From the NCBI GenBank assembly GCA_934477985.1, contig CAKSOR010000033.1, positions 1-12,811 on the forward strand: DNA of 12,811 nucleotides. The letters are read 5' to 3'. Of the stretch, positions 6,579-12,811 are shown piece after piece. Numbering within the stretch: the first letter of the stretch is position 1; the number at the start of each line of letters is the position of its first letter. Both the position numbers and the translations under genes were made by a program. The notes below the pieces were generated by a model. The model did not search any database, was not told the origin of the DNA, and saw only the letters and a list, made by a program, of their open reading frames with translations. This stretch comes from an uncultured Eubacteriales bacterium (lineage in GTDB: Bacteria; Bacillota; Clostridia; Oscillospirales; CAG-272).

Positions 6579-8447
6579 CTATTTCTTCCGGACGATCACG
6601 AAAGCGCCGTCGGTAACGCCTGTAAGCCTTATCTGCGTGCCGCTGGTCTCCGGCTCATACCCTTCGGGACGGTCGAAGGAGTAAACTTTTGCGCCGCCAA
6701 CCGGTTCGTCGAAACATAGCGCCAGATCACACGGCGGCTGCTCGACGTTCGCTATGTTGATTATCGACACAAAGTAATACCCGTTCCCATCGAGCACTTC
6801 AAAAACATAGTGCGACGGTGCGCAAAGCCGGATCTTCGGCTCGCAGCCGGTCAGGCGCAGGATGTCCTCGAGGTCGTAGTCTCCCTTGAACTTGCGCGGC
6901 TTGTAGCCAAGCGGGATGAAGCCGGTCATGTAGCGGTACTGCTCGTCGCCCAGTATGACCTTCCCGACCTTGCTGAAGCTTTGCAGCTCCTCGCGCTCGC
7001 TGTCCGACAGCAGCTTCCAGGACGGAACGATCACGACCCGCGGCTTCATTTTCTCAAGATCCTCAGCGCGTAAGAATCCCGGCGCGACGCCGAGCTTCCG
7101 CAATTCCGTGTAGACCGCGAGCGTCTTTGAAAGCTGGCGGTTCTCAAGCTTCCCGAACGTCGACTCGGTTCCTGAATTCTCAGCCGCGTCGGCGTTCATA
7201 TATGCGTAGTCAGAGTGCAGTATCGCGACGCCCGAGTCGTACTTCTTCGCGCTGACGATGTAGTCCGACAGCTTCGAGACGAGCGATATGACACTCAGCG
7301 CGTTCGGATAATTCGGCGTCGGAGTGCCGTCGCAGTTGAGCAGTCCGAAGCCGTTCCCTTCAGGCGAGTCCGGGAAGACATGATCTCCTCTCCATTGGTA
7401 GTACATTATCCCCTTGCAGCCGCTTCCGACCGCTAAATATGTGAGCCTTCTGAAATTCTCGGGCGGGATGTCTGTCCGCGCGTCGTACTCGATTATCCAC
7501 ATCGGCTTGCCATAAACCGCGGCGGCGCTGTAGGCAAGGTCAAGATTCATGTTCGCTATGAACGCCTCAGGCTTTGAAATCATGTAGTACTGCGTTATCC
7601 CGAGCGCGTCCATCCGCTCAGCCGAGTCGAAGAAATTCACGCCGCGAGCCGCGTTTGAGGCGTTTGTCGGGTCGGTCGTAAGACATGTCATCGTCTCGAG
7701 CCCCGACGCGGTCTTCGCGACATCCGAGCAGTGCCCCAAAAAGTCGGACAGCGCCTCCATTGAGAACAGCCGCCAGATTACCCAGGGCAGGGTGTCCGCG
7801 CCCTTCTCAGCCGGACGCGAGCGCGGCGGCTCGGCGTACATCTCGGCAAGCTCTGGGAATCTCACCTTCAGCCACTCGCGGTAGGCGTTCAGCGTCGCCG
7901 GATGATAGTCGAATATCCCGCCCGACGGATAGTGCGGCTCGTTGTAGGTCTGGTAGCCGATTACCGACGGGAACTCTTTGAAATGCCCGGCAAGCGCCGC
8001 CGTTCCGTTGTCGTTGTCGCGCTTGATCCCCTCGTGGAAGAGCGAGTCGCGGACGAAATTGTACCACTTGCCCTTGTCCATCGGCTTGCCCTCTGAGTCG
8101 ATCATCATCGTGTCGCCGTAGCCAGAGATATTCATCGAATACCCCTGCAAGCGAATCATCACGCCGATGCCGTCCTTTTCGGCTTCCTCGCAGATCGCGT
8201 CGATAAGCGGCGTGGAGCTTGCCGTCTTTCCGTTCTCGTACCACACGTCGCCCAGAGCCGCGCATCGGACTATATGAAACCCAGCCGCCGCCATCCCGGC
8301 GATGTCCTTCTTCAGCTCGCCCACACGGTCGCCGTCTTCGGGAACCGGAACCTTCCGCTCGTGATATGACGGATAATACGACGTGCCGAAGCCGAAGACC
8401 GGCTTGCCGTCTCTGCAAAGCAGACCGTTTTGTATCGAATAGCTCAT
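6579..8447 (-). CDS. GH42-like glycoside hydrolase (beta-galactosidase family, clan GH-A)
   Basis: A 622-residue enzyme without a signal peptide, so probably cytoplasmic and acting on imported oligosaccharides. Residues about 12-400 form a TIM barrel beginning DGKPVFGFGTSYYPSYHE and KDIAGMAAAGFHIVR. The clan GH-A acid/base is Glu170 in YQTYNEPHYPSGG (after Asn169), and the nucleophile candidate is Glu320 in GKPMWIIEYDAR. Residues about 404-500 (SGVAILHSDYAYMN ... VVIVPSWKLLSDSEREELQSF) resemble the GH42 trimerisation domain, and a small beta domain ends the protein. Length is slightly below the usual 650-690. The start is fixed by AAAGAGGT upstream and by a promoter at 8483-8511. No transporter or regulator lies next to it, so the gene is a single-gene unit. 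Family-level assignment is good; substrate (beta-galactoside or other) is inferred only. Confidence 0.85.
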   Translation of the reverse strand: MSYSIQNGLLCRDGKPVFGFGTSYYPSYHERKVPVPEDGDRVGELKKDIAGMAAAGFHIVRCAALGDVWYENGKTASSTPLIDAICEEAEKDGIGVMIRLQGYSMNISGYGDTMMIDSEGKPMDKGKWYNFVRDSLFHEGIKRDNDNGTAALAGHFKEFPSVIGYQTYNEPHYPSGGIFDYHPATLNAYREWLKVRFPELAEMYAEPPRSRPAEKGADTLPWVIWRLFSMEALSDFLGHCSDVAKTASGLETMTCLTTDPTNASNAARGVNFFDSAERMDALGITQYYMISKPEAFIANMNLDLAYSAAAVYGKPMWIIEYDARTDIPPENFRRLTYLAVGSGCKGIMYYQWRGDHVFPDSPEGNGFGLLNCDGTPTPNYPNALSVISLVSKLSDYIVSAKKYDSGVAILHSDYAYMNADAAENSGTESTFGKLENRQLSKTLAVYTELRKLGVAPGFLRAEDLEKMKPRVVIVPSWKLLSDSEREELQSFSKVGKVILGDEQYRYMTGFIPLGYKPRKFKGDYDLEDILRLTGCEPKIRLCAPSHYVFEVLDGNGYYFVSIINIANVEQPPCDLALCFDEPVGGAKVYSFDRPEGYEPETSGTQIRLTGVTDGAFVIVRKK

Positions 8448-8482
8448 TCCAAAACCTCTTTTCCGAAATTAATTTCACGCAT

Positions 8483-8511
8483 ATTATACCACATTGAAAC
8501 GAATCTGTCAA
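8483..8511 (-). promoter_or_regulatory. Perfect-consensus sigma-A promoter for the GH42-like gene
   Basis: On the minus strand TTGACA (8511-8506) and TATAAT (8488-8483) are both exact consensus, with a 17-base spacer. Transcription would begin near 8476, giving a leader of about 29 bases that includes the AAAGAGGT ribosome binding site. So strong a core promoter on a catabolic gene usually needs a repressor. An imperfect palindrome TTGA-N10-TCAA (8494-8511) overlaps the spacer and -35 element and could be an operator, but this is not established. Confidence 0.9.
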
Positions 8512-8575
8512 GCCGGAGATTGAATTTTCTTTGCCGTTTTATGAATCAGAGTTCAACTTGGCTGATAAAAGTAAC

Positions 8576-8590
8576 AAATTTTGAAAATTT
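8576..8590. repeat. A/T-rich 15-base palindrome between divergent promoters
   Basis: AAATTTT (8576-8582) and AAAATTT (8584-8590) are perfect inverted arms around a single G. The site lies between the two divergent promoters, 12 bases before the plus-strand -35 element and 65 bases before the minus-strand one. It may be a protein-binding site or an UP-like element for the M16 operon promoter. Short A/T palindromes also occur by chance in such DNA. Confidence 0.4.
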
Positions 8591-8602
8591 ACATTGTTGG
8601 TG

Positions 8603-8631
8603 TTGAAAAATGCCTTCGCAGGGTGTAAAAT
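8603..8631 (+). promoter_or_regulatory. Likely sigma-A promoter for the M16-lgt-folD operon
   Basis: TTGAAA (8603-8608) and TAAAAT (8626-8631) are spaced by 17 bases. The predicted start is near 8638, leaving a leader of about 125 bases before the first gene at 8764. The first copy of a 19-nt repeat (8629-8647) covers the end of the -10 element and the start point, which is the usual place for a repressor site. No equally good promoter was seen elsewhere in 8512-8763. Confidence 0.65.
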
Positions 8632-8729
8632 AGAATTGTCCGATAACCCTCCGAAATTTAAAAGGTCGGTTTATCGAACAAATCTAATAGAATTGTCCGA
8701 TAACTGTGATGAGACATGTCATCGGACTC
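8629..8729 (+). repeat. Tandem 19-nt direct repeat, each copy starting an imperfect hairpin
   Basis: AATAGAATTGTCCGATAAC occurs exactly twice, at 8629-8647 and 8686-8704, 57 bases apart. Each copy is followed by an inverted partner of its GTCCGATAA core. Copy 1 pairs TTGTCCGATAA (8636-8646) with TTATCGAACAA (8671-8681), one mismatch in 11. Copy 2 pairs GTCCGATAA (8695-8703) with TCATCGGAC (8719-8727), one mismatch in 9. The order is therefore plus, minus, plus, minus. The element spans the predicted transcription start and leader of the M16 operon. It could be a set of operator sites or two RNA hairpins; no known riboswitch or T-box pattern was recognised. The repeat itself is certain; its role is not. 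Confidence 0.8.
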
Positions 8730-8763
8730 ACCAGGCAAATAAAAAGAAACCAGAGGAATCATA

Positions 8764-10056
8764 ATGTCACTCCGGAACATCAATATAGCCGACGGCGTCA
8801 GACTCCATTATCTGCCGCTCGATAAATTCAAGACGAATTTCATGTCGGTCTCATTTCTCGCCCCGCTCGAGCCCGGGACGAACGCGATGAATTCCCTCAT
8901 CCCGAATATCCTTCTGCGCGGCTCGGAAAAATACCCGGATATGGCTGAGATAAACAAGCGGCTCGACCATCTCTACGCCTCGGGAATCTCAACAAGGTGC
9001 TCAAAGCGCGGCGACGTCCAGGTCTTCGGGCTCTGTGCCGACATGCTCGACTCCTCCTACGCGATAGGAGGCGAGGACATCACCTCCGAGATGGTCGGCA
9101 TTTTGGCCGAGCTCATCTTTCACCCCGTGACGGTCAACGGCGCTTTCGACCCCGATTACGTCGAGAGCGAGAAGCAGAACCAGATCGACGCGATAAGCGG
9201 AGTCGTCAACAACCCCGCGGTTTTCGCCTACCGCCGTCTCATCAGCGCCATGTGCGAGAACGAGCGCTACCGTCTCACCGAGACCGGTACAATCGAGGAA
9301 ACCGCCGCCTGCACGCCTGAGGGGCTCTATGAGCACTACACCTACGCGTTGAGGCATTATCCGGTCGAGATATTCTTTATAGGTCGGTGCGACGAGAAAA
9401 AGCTCGCAGCCAGCCTTTCGGAGCTCTTCTCCTACCCGCGCGAGCCGATAAAGCTACCGGAAACAGAGTTTATCCGGGCGGCTGAGACGGTGAAGCAGGT
9501 CGGCGAGGACATGCCGGTATCCCAGGGCAAGCTCGTCATAGGAATGCGCTCGGGAGTCGGTCTTTACGACCGCGAATATCCGGCGGCGGTGATGTTCAAC
9601 GCCGTCTTAGGCGGGACTTTCACGTCAAAGCTCTTCACGAACGTTCGCGAGAAGATGAGCCTATGCTACTACTGCCAGAGCGCTTTCGACGCGCCGAAGG
9701 GGCTGATCATCGTCCAGTCGGGCATTGAGGTCGACAAGAAGGAGATCGCCGAGAAGGCGATATTCGAACAGCTTGAGGCGATGAAGCGCGGCGATTTCAC
9801 CGATGAGGAGCTGAATTCGGCTCTGCTCGCGCTTATCGGCGGCTACAGCGAGCTCTCTGACAGCGCGCGCGGGCTCGAGGGCTGGTATCTCGGACGCGTC
9901 GTCTCGGGACTCGACGACGACCCCGACGGCATGGTCGAGCGCCTGAAAGCAGTCACACGCGATGAAATCATCGCGGCGGCGAACAGGGTCACGCCCGACA
10001 CGGTCTATTTTCTGCGCGGAACGCTTGAAGGAGGGGAGGACGAATATGATGAATGA
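8764..10056 (+). CDS. M16-family peptidase-like protein lacking the zinc motif (YmfF-type)
   Basis: A 430-residue M16B-fold protein. Where active members carry HxxEH, this one has MNSLIPNILLRGSEKYPD (about 42-59), so it cannot bind the catalytic zinc in the usual way. It does keep the C-terminal M16 signature VLGGTFTSKLFTNVREKMSL, with Arg295 and Tyr302 in the R/Y pair positions that bind substrate. In heterodimeric bacterial M16B peptidases one subunit gives the zinc site and the other the R/Y pair, and the next gene supplies the zinc motif. The pair resembles B. subtilis YmfF/YmfH, whose substrates are not settled. The start follows AGAGGAAT, and the final 11 bases overlap the next gene. 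The upstream leader carries the duplicated hairpin element. Confidence 0.9.
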   Translation: MSLRNINIADGVRLHYLPLDKFKTNFMSVSFLAPLEPGTNAMNSLIPNILLRGSEKYPDMAEINKRLDHLYASGISTRCSKRGDVQVFGLCADMLDSSYAIGGEDITSEMVGILAELIFHPVTVNGAFDPDYVESEKQNQIDAISGVVNNPAVFAYRRLISAMCENERYRLTETGTIEETAACTPEGLYEHYTYALRHYPVEIFFIGRCDEKKLAASLSELFSYPREPIKLPETEFIRAAETVKQVGEDMPVSQGKLVIGMRSGVGLYDREYPAAVMFNAVLGGTFTSKLFTNVREKMSLCYYCQSAFDAPKGLIIVQSGIEVDKKEIAEKAIFEQLEAMKRGDFTDEELNSALLALIGGYSELSDSARGLEGWYLGRVVSGLDDDPDGMVERLKAVTRDEIIAAANRVTPDTVYFLRGTLEGGEDEYDE

Positions 10057-11338
10057 GCTTGAAACGCGCAAAAGCGATTTTCTGCGCGAGGAATACTATC
10101 TTTTCAGGCATAAGAGCGGGCTCAGGGTCATCGTCTTCCCGAAGAAGCTGACGACCTTCTACGCGATCTTCGCGGCGCGCTATGGCTCGGTCGACAATGA
10201 GTTCCGGCTCGAGAGCGACGGAAAGTTCACTAAAGTGCCCGACGGAATCGCGCATTTTCTCGAGCACAAGCTCTTTGAGGAGCCGGATGGCGGCGACGCC
10301 TTCAACCGCTTCGCCACTCTCGGCGCGAACGCGAACGCCTACACGACGAACGACATGACCGCCTTCCTGTTCTCCTGCACAAACCATTTCTACGAGGCGC
10401 TCGGAGATCTTCTCGACTTTGTGAAGACGCCGCACTTCACCGATAAGAGCGTAGAAAAGGAGCGCGGCATAATCGCCCAGGAGATAAAGATGTACGAGGA
10501 TCAGCCCCAGCGCGCGGCTTATATCATGATGCTTGAGAATCTCTACGAAAGTCATCCGGCGAAGGTTGATGTCGCGGGTACGGTCGGGTCGATAAAGAAG
10601 ATCACGCCCGAGCTGCTCTACGAGTGCTTCCGTGTTTTCTACAATCTGTCGAACATGCTGCTGATAGTCTGCGGCGACGTCGACTGTGAGAAGGTAAGCG
10701 AGGTCTGCGACAGATTCCTGAAGGACGAGCCGCCGGTGAAGATCATCCGCTCATATCCGGTCGAAAAGCCGGAGGTCGCGCGCGCTTACTCCGAGTGCCG
10801 GATGCAGGCGTCAAAGCCGCTCTTCGCGATCGGCATGAAGGACACCTCGCTCCCCGGGGACGGAGTCGGCAGGATGAGGCGATACGCGGCGTTCTCGATA
10901 CTGAACGACGTATTGTTCGGCAAGTCCGGCGGGTTCTACAATAAGCTCTATGAAGAGGGGCTTCTGTCGAACCAGTTCGATTTCGGCTATGAGTCTGGCA
11001 TAAGCTTCGCCTATAACGGCGTCTTTGGCGAGTCGTCAGACCCCGAAGCCGTATTTGAAAGGCTCTGTGAGGTCTGCCAAGCCGCGAAGAACGGCATCCC
11101 GACCGAGGATTTCGAACGCTCGAAGCGCGCTCTCTACGCCTCGATGGTCAAGGGCTTTGACAGCACCGAGGAGATCGCCAACAGCCTTCTGAGCTACGAT
11201 ATGATCGGCGGGGATATATTCGCCTACACCGACATACTCGCCGCGATTACCGAGAACGACGTGACAGATCTCGCGCGGGATATCTTCAGACCGGAAAAGT
11301 ATACAATGGCGGTCGTGAAACCGCTCAAGGAGGATTAA
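10046..11338 (+). CDS. M16-family zinc metallopeptidase (YmfH-type, active subunit)
   Basis: A 430-residue M16B peptidase. The inverted zinc motif is intact: AHFLEHKLFEEPDGG gives His70, Glu73 and His74, and ERGIIAQEIKMYEDQP gives the distal ligand Glu146. The following NANAYTTNDMTAFLF is also typical. The C-terminal half reads LFGKSGGFYNKLYEEGLLSN and lacks the Arg of the R/Y pair, which the upstream partner supplies. The frame is open back to 9962, but that extension lies inside the upstream gene and is not M16-like. The start at 10046 is preferred because of the GGGGAGGA site six bases upstream (a second ATG follows at 10049). It overlaps the upstream gene by 11 bases, implying coupled synthesis of equal amounts of the two subunits, and the lgt start follows one base after its stop. 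Confidence 0.93.
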   Translation: MMNELETRKSDFLREEYYLFRHKSGLRVIVFPKKLTTFYAIFAARYGSVDNEFRLESDGKFTKVPDGIAHFLEHKLFEEPDGGDAFNRFATLGANANAYTTNDMTAFLFSCTNHFYEALGDLLDFVKTPHFTDKSVEKERGIIAQEIKMYEDQPQRAAYIMMLENLYESHPAKVDVAGTVGSIKKITPELLYECFRVFYNLSNMLLIVCGDVDCEKVSEVCDRFLKDEPPVKIIRSYPVEKPEVARAYSECRMQASKPLFAIGMKDTSLPGDGVGRMRRYAAFSILNDVLFGKSGGFYNKLYEEGLLSNQFDFGYESGISFAYNGVFGESSDPEAVFERLCEVCQAAKNGIPTEDFERSKRALYASMVKGFDSTEEIANSLLSYDMIGGDIFAYTDILAAITENDVTDLARDIFRPEKYTMAVVKPLKED

Positions 11339-11339
11339 G

Positions 11340-12353
11340 ATGGGCAATATAATCTCATTCCCCGGACTCGGCATCGAAGGGTTCGAGGTGAATCCGGTGG
11401 CGTTCAGCATATTCGGATTCGACATCATGTGGTACGGAATAATCATCACTCTGGCGATGGTCGCCGGATTCTTTGTCGCGCGCCACAACGCGAAATCCGA
11501 GAAGATAAAGGTCGACGACGTGCTCGATCTGGCGATTTTCCTGATAATCTTCTCGATGGTCGGCGCGAGACTCTACTACGTGCTCATGAAGCTCGAGAAC
11601 TACCATTCTCTCTGGGAAGTGCTCGACGTCCGCAAGGGCGGACTCGCGATATTCGGCGGAGTCGGCGCTGGCGCTCTGACCGTCTTCGTCGTCGCGAAGG
11701 TCAAGAAGATCGCCCCCGGAAAGATGTACGACATGGTCGCGCCTGGACTCATCTTAGGGCAGACGATCGGACGCTGGGGCAACTTCATGAACGCCGAGGC
11801 TCACGGCGGCGAGACCGATCTCCCATGGCGGATGGGCATTCAGTACGCCGGTTCGACGGTCACAAAGTACTACCACCCGACCTTCCTCTACGAGTCGCTC
11901 TGGAATCTCATCGGCTTCGCGCTGATGATGATCTTCTACAAGAAGAAAAAGTTCAACGGACAGCACGCGATATTCTATATGATCTGGTACGGTTTCGGTC
12001 GGTTCTTCATCGAGGGACTGCGCACCGACAGCCTTTACTTCATGAAGTCGGTCTTCGGCGAGACGATCAGGGTCTCGCAGGTTGTCGGCGCGGTGATATT
12101 CGTCATCGGAATCATCGCGATGATAATCGGACTCGCGCGGGCGAAGGACAAGGCGCTCGACGACGCGGCTTACGACCGTGTCTACAGCTCCGGGAAGGAC
12201 AGCATCATCGGCGTCATAAATCACGAGGAAGAGAACTACGATGTCAAGCCCTCCGAAGAGAAGACCGAGACTGACGAAAAGCCGGAATCCGACAAAAAGC
12301 CGGAAGCTCCGGAAGAGACTGAAAGCGAGAACAAAGATGGCAAAGATAATTGA
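11340..12353 (+). CDS. lgt: Prolipoprotein diacylglyceryl transferase
   Basis: Integral membrane enzyme that moves a diacylglyceryl group from phosphatidylglycerol to the lipobox cysteine of prolipoproteins, the first step of lipoprotein maturation. Hydrophobic segments lie at about 22-47, 60-84, 103-120, 133-150, 183-200, 208-224 and 246-266. The Lgt signature is GQTIGRWGNFMNAEAHGG (140-157, with Arg145), and RFFIEGLRTDSL (221-232) contains the conserved second arginine region. Two oddities: the residue matching E. coli His103 (in FHGG) is Phe105 here (AIFGG), and a ~65-residue hydrophilic Glu/Lys-rich tail (about 272-337) extends the protein beyond the usual 250-290. The start has AAGGAGGATTAAG in the end of the preceding gene. 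The 3' end overlaps folD by 17 bases. Confidence 0.96.
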   Translation: MGNIISFPGLGIEGFEVNPVAFSIFGFDIMWYGIIITLAMVAGFFVARHNAKSEKIKVDDVLDLAIFLIIFSMVGARLYYVLMKLENYHSLWEVLDVRKGGLAIFGGVGAGALTVFVVAKVKKIAPGKMYDMVAPGLILGQTIGRWGNFMNAEAHGGETDLPWRMGIQYAGSTVTKYYHPTFLYESLWNLIGFALMMIFYKKKKFNGQHAIFYMIWYGFGRFFIEGLRTDSLYFMKSVFGETIRVSQVVGAVIFVIGIIAMIIGLARAKDKALDDAAYDRVYSSGKDSIIGVINHEEENYDVKPSEEKTETDEKPESDKKPEAPEETESENKDGKDN

Positions 12354-12811
12354 CGGAAAGCAGATTTCAAAGGAAGTCCGCGCCGAAATCGCGGCTGAGT
12401 GCGCCGAGCTCCGTGAGAAGGGAATAGTCCCCGGACTCGCGGTTGTGATAGTCGGAACTGACCCGGCTTCGCAGGTCTATGTGCGCAACAAGAAGAAGGC
12501 ATGCGAGGAGGTCGGATTCCACTCCGAGGTCTACGAGCTCCCCGGGGAGACGACCGAGGCTGAGCTGCTGGCGCTCGTCGAGAAGCTCAATCACGACGAC
12601 AACATCCACGGAATCCTGGTTCAGCTCCCGCTCCCGAAGCATCTCGACGACAAGATCGTCATCGAGCACATCGACCCGAAAAAGGACGTCGACGCCTTTC
12701 ATCCGGTCAACGTCGGACGGATAATGATCGGCGACTACGATTTTCTGCCCTGCACACCGGCTGGCGTCATGGCGCTGCTCGAGAAGAGCGGCATCGAGGT
12801 AGCCGGAAAGG
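12337..12811 (+). CDS. folD: Bifunctional methylenetetrahydrofolate dehydrogenase/cyclohydrolase (3' end missing)
   Basis: The first 158 residues of FolD, which interconverts 5,10-methylene- and 10-formyl-tetrahydrofolate with NADP+ in the cytoplasm. The N-terminal catalytic domain shows MAKIIDGKQISKEVR, then DPASQVYVRNKKKACEEVGF with Tyr48 and Lys52 in the positions of the folate-site Tyr and catalytic Lys, HGILVQLPLP with Gln96, KDVDAFHPVNVGR with Asp119, and LPCTPAGVMALL. The NADP-binding domain lies beyond the window. The start at 12337 lies inside the lgt tail (17-base overlap). Only a weak GAGA-type site precedes it, so its translation probably depends on ribosomes finishing lgt. The typical length is about 280-290 residues, so a bit more than half is visible. 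Confidence 0.96.
   Translation, partial: MAKIIDGKQISKEVRAEIAAECAELREKGIVPGLAVVIVGTDPASQVYVRNKKKACEEVGFHSEVYELPGETTEAELLALVEKLNHDDNIHGILVQLPLPKHLDDKIVIEHIDPKKDVDAFHPVNVGRIMIGDYDFLPCTPAGVMALLEKSGIEVAGK

Noticed and set aside
6359..6719. Two overlapping plus-strand open frames running through the terminator and into the hydrolase 3' end
   Set aside because: They cross a strong terminator hairpin, lack recognisable domains, and overlap the minus-strand GH42-like gene.
7807..8511. 234-residue minus-strand open frame overlapping the start of the hydrolase and its promoter
   Set aside because: It is a frame-shifted shadow of the GH42-like gene and would have to start upstream of the perfect promoter.
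8629..8729. Repeats considered as a CRISPR array or as ends of a mobile element
   Set aside because: Only two direct copies of 19 nt exist, with inverted partners and no cas genes; there is no transposase, target duplication or element body between or beside them.
9962..10045. Upstream extension of the second M16 gene to an earlier ATG
   Set aside because: The extra 28 residues are a shifted reading of the first M16 gene, with no ribosome binding site; 10046 has a strong one and restores the normal N-terminus.
11429..12274. 281-residue plus-strand open frame inside lgt
   Set aside because: Out of frame with a clear Lgt; it is Arg-rich throughout with no domain and no ribosome binding site, as expected for a shifted read of a GC-rich gene.

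Overview
The window looks like a moderately high-GC member of the Bacillota, most likely a gut-type Clostridia relative. This rests on the T-box leader in front of pheS, strong AGGAGG-type ribosome binding sites, sigma-A promoters with 17-bp spacers, and a YmfF/YmfH-type M16 peptidase pair next to lgt. Genes are tightly packed and favour G/C-ending codons. Because TTA, CTA and TCA codons are rare, the strand opposite real genes carries long meaningless open frames. Nothing resembling a phage, insertion sequence, CRISPR array, rRNA or tRNA was seen.

Layout. (1) Positions 1-2428, plus strand: a four-gene run made of the 3' part of an HxlR-family regulator, a transglutaminase-like protein, an IclR-family regulator and a YbaK-type aminoacyl-tRNA deacylase. 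Two of the three junctions overlap (4 and 8 bases) and the third gap is 17 bases, so these are probably co-transcribed. (2) Positions 2480-6341: a promoter, a complete phenylalanine T-box leader and pheS-pheT, which encode both subunits of phenylalanyl-tRNA synthetase. Specifier UUC, discriminator-matching UGGU bulge, antiterminator and terminator can all be traced. (3) A strong inverted repeat at 6382-6426 lies between convergent genes and probably stops transcription from both sides. (4) Positions 6579-8447, minus strand: a GH42-like glycoside hydrolase without a signal peptide, driven by a perfect-consensus promoter. (5) Positions 8448-8763: a divergent intergenic region with one promoter for each side and, on the plus side, two tandem copies of a 19-nt repeat that each begin an imperfect hairpin. 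(6) Positions 8764-12811, plus strand: an M16 peptidase-like pair (one lacking the zinc motif, one carrying it), lgt and the 5' part of folD. These are joined by overlaps of 11 and 17 bases and a gap of 1 base, so they form one operon.

Most of the window is conserved housekeeping DNA: Phe-tRNA charging under Phe-tRNA feedback, tRNA proofreading, lipoprotein lipidation and one-carbon folate metabolism. I did not find a convincing new multi-gene system. The best unexplained signal is the duplicated hairpin/operator-like element in the leader of the M16-lgt-folD operon (8629-8729). Next come two key-residue substitutions, Asp to Tyr in the transglutaminase-like protein and His to Phe in Lgt, and the split active site of the M16 pair.
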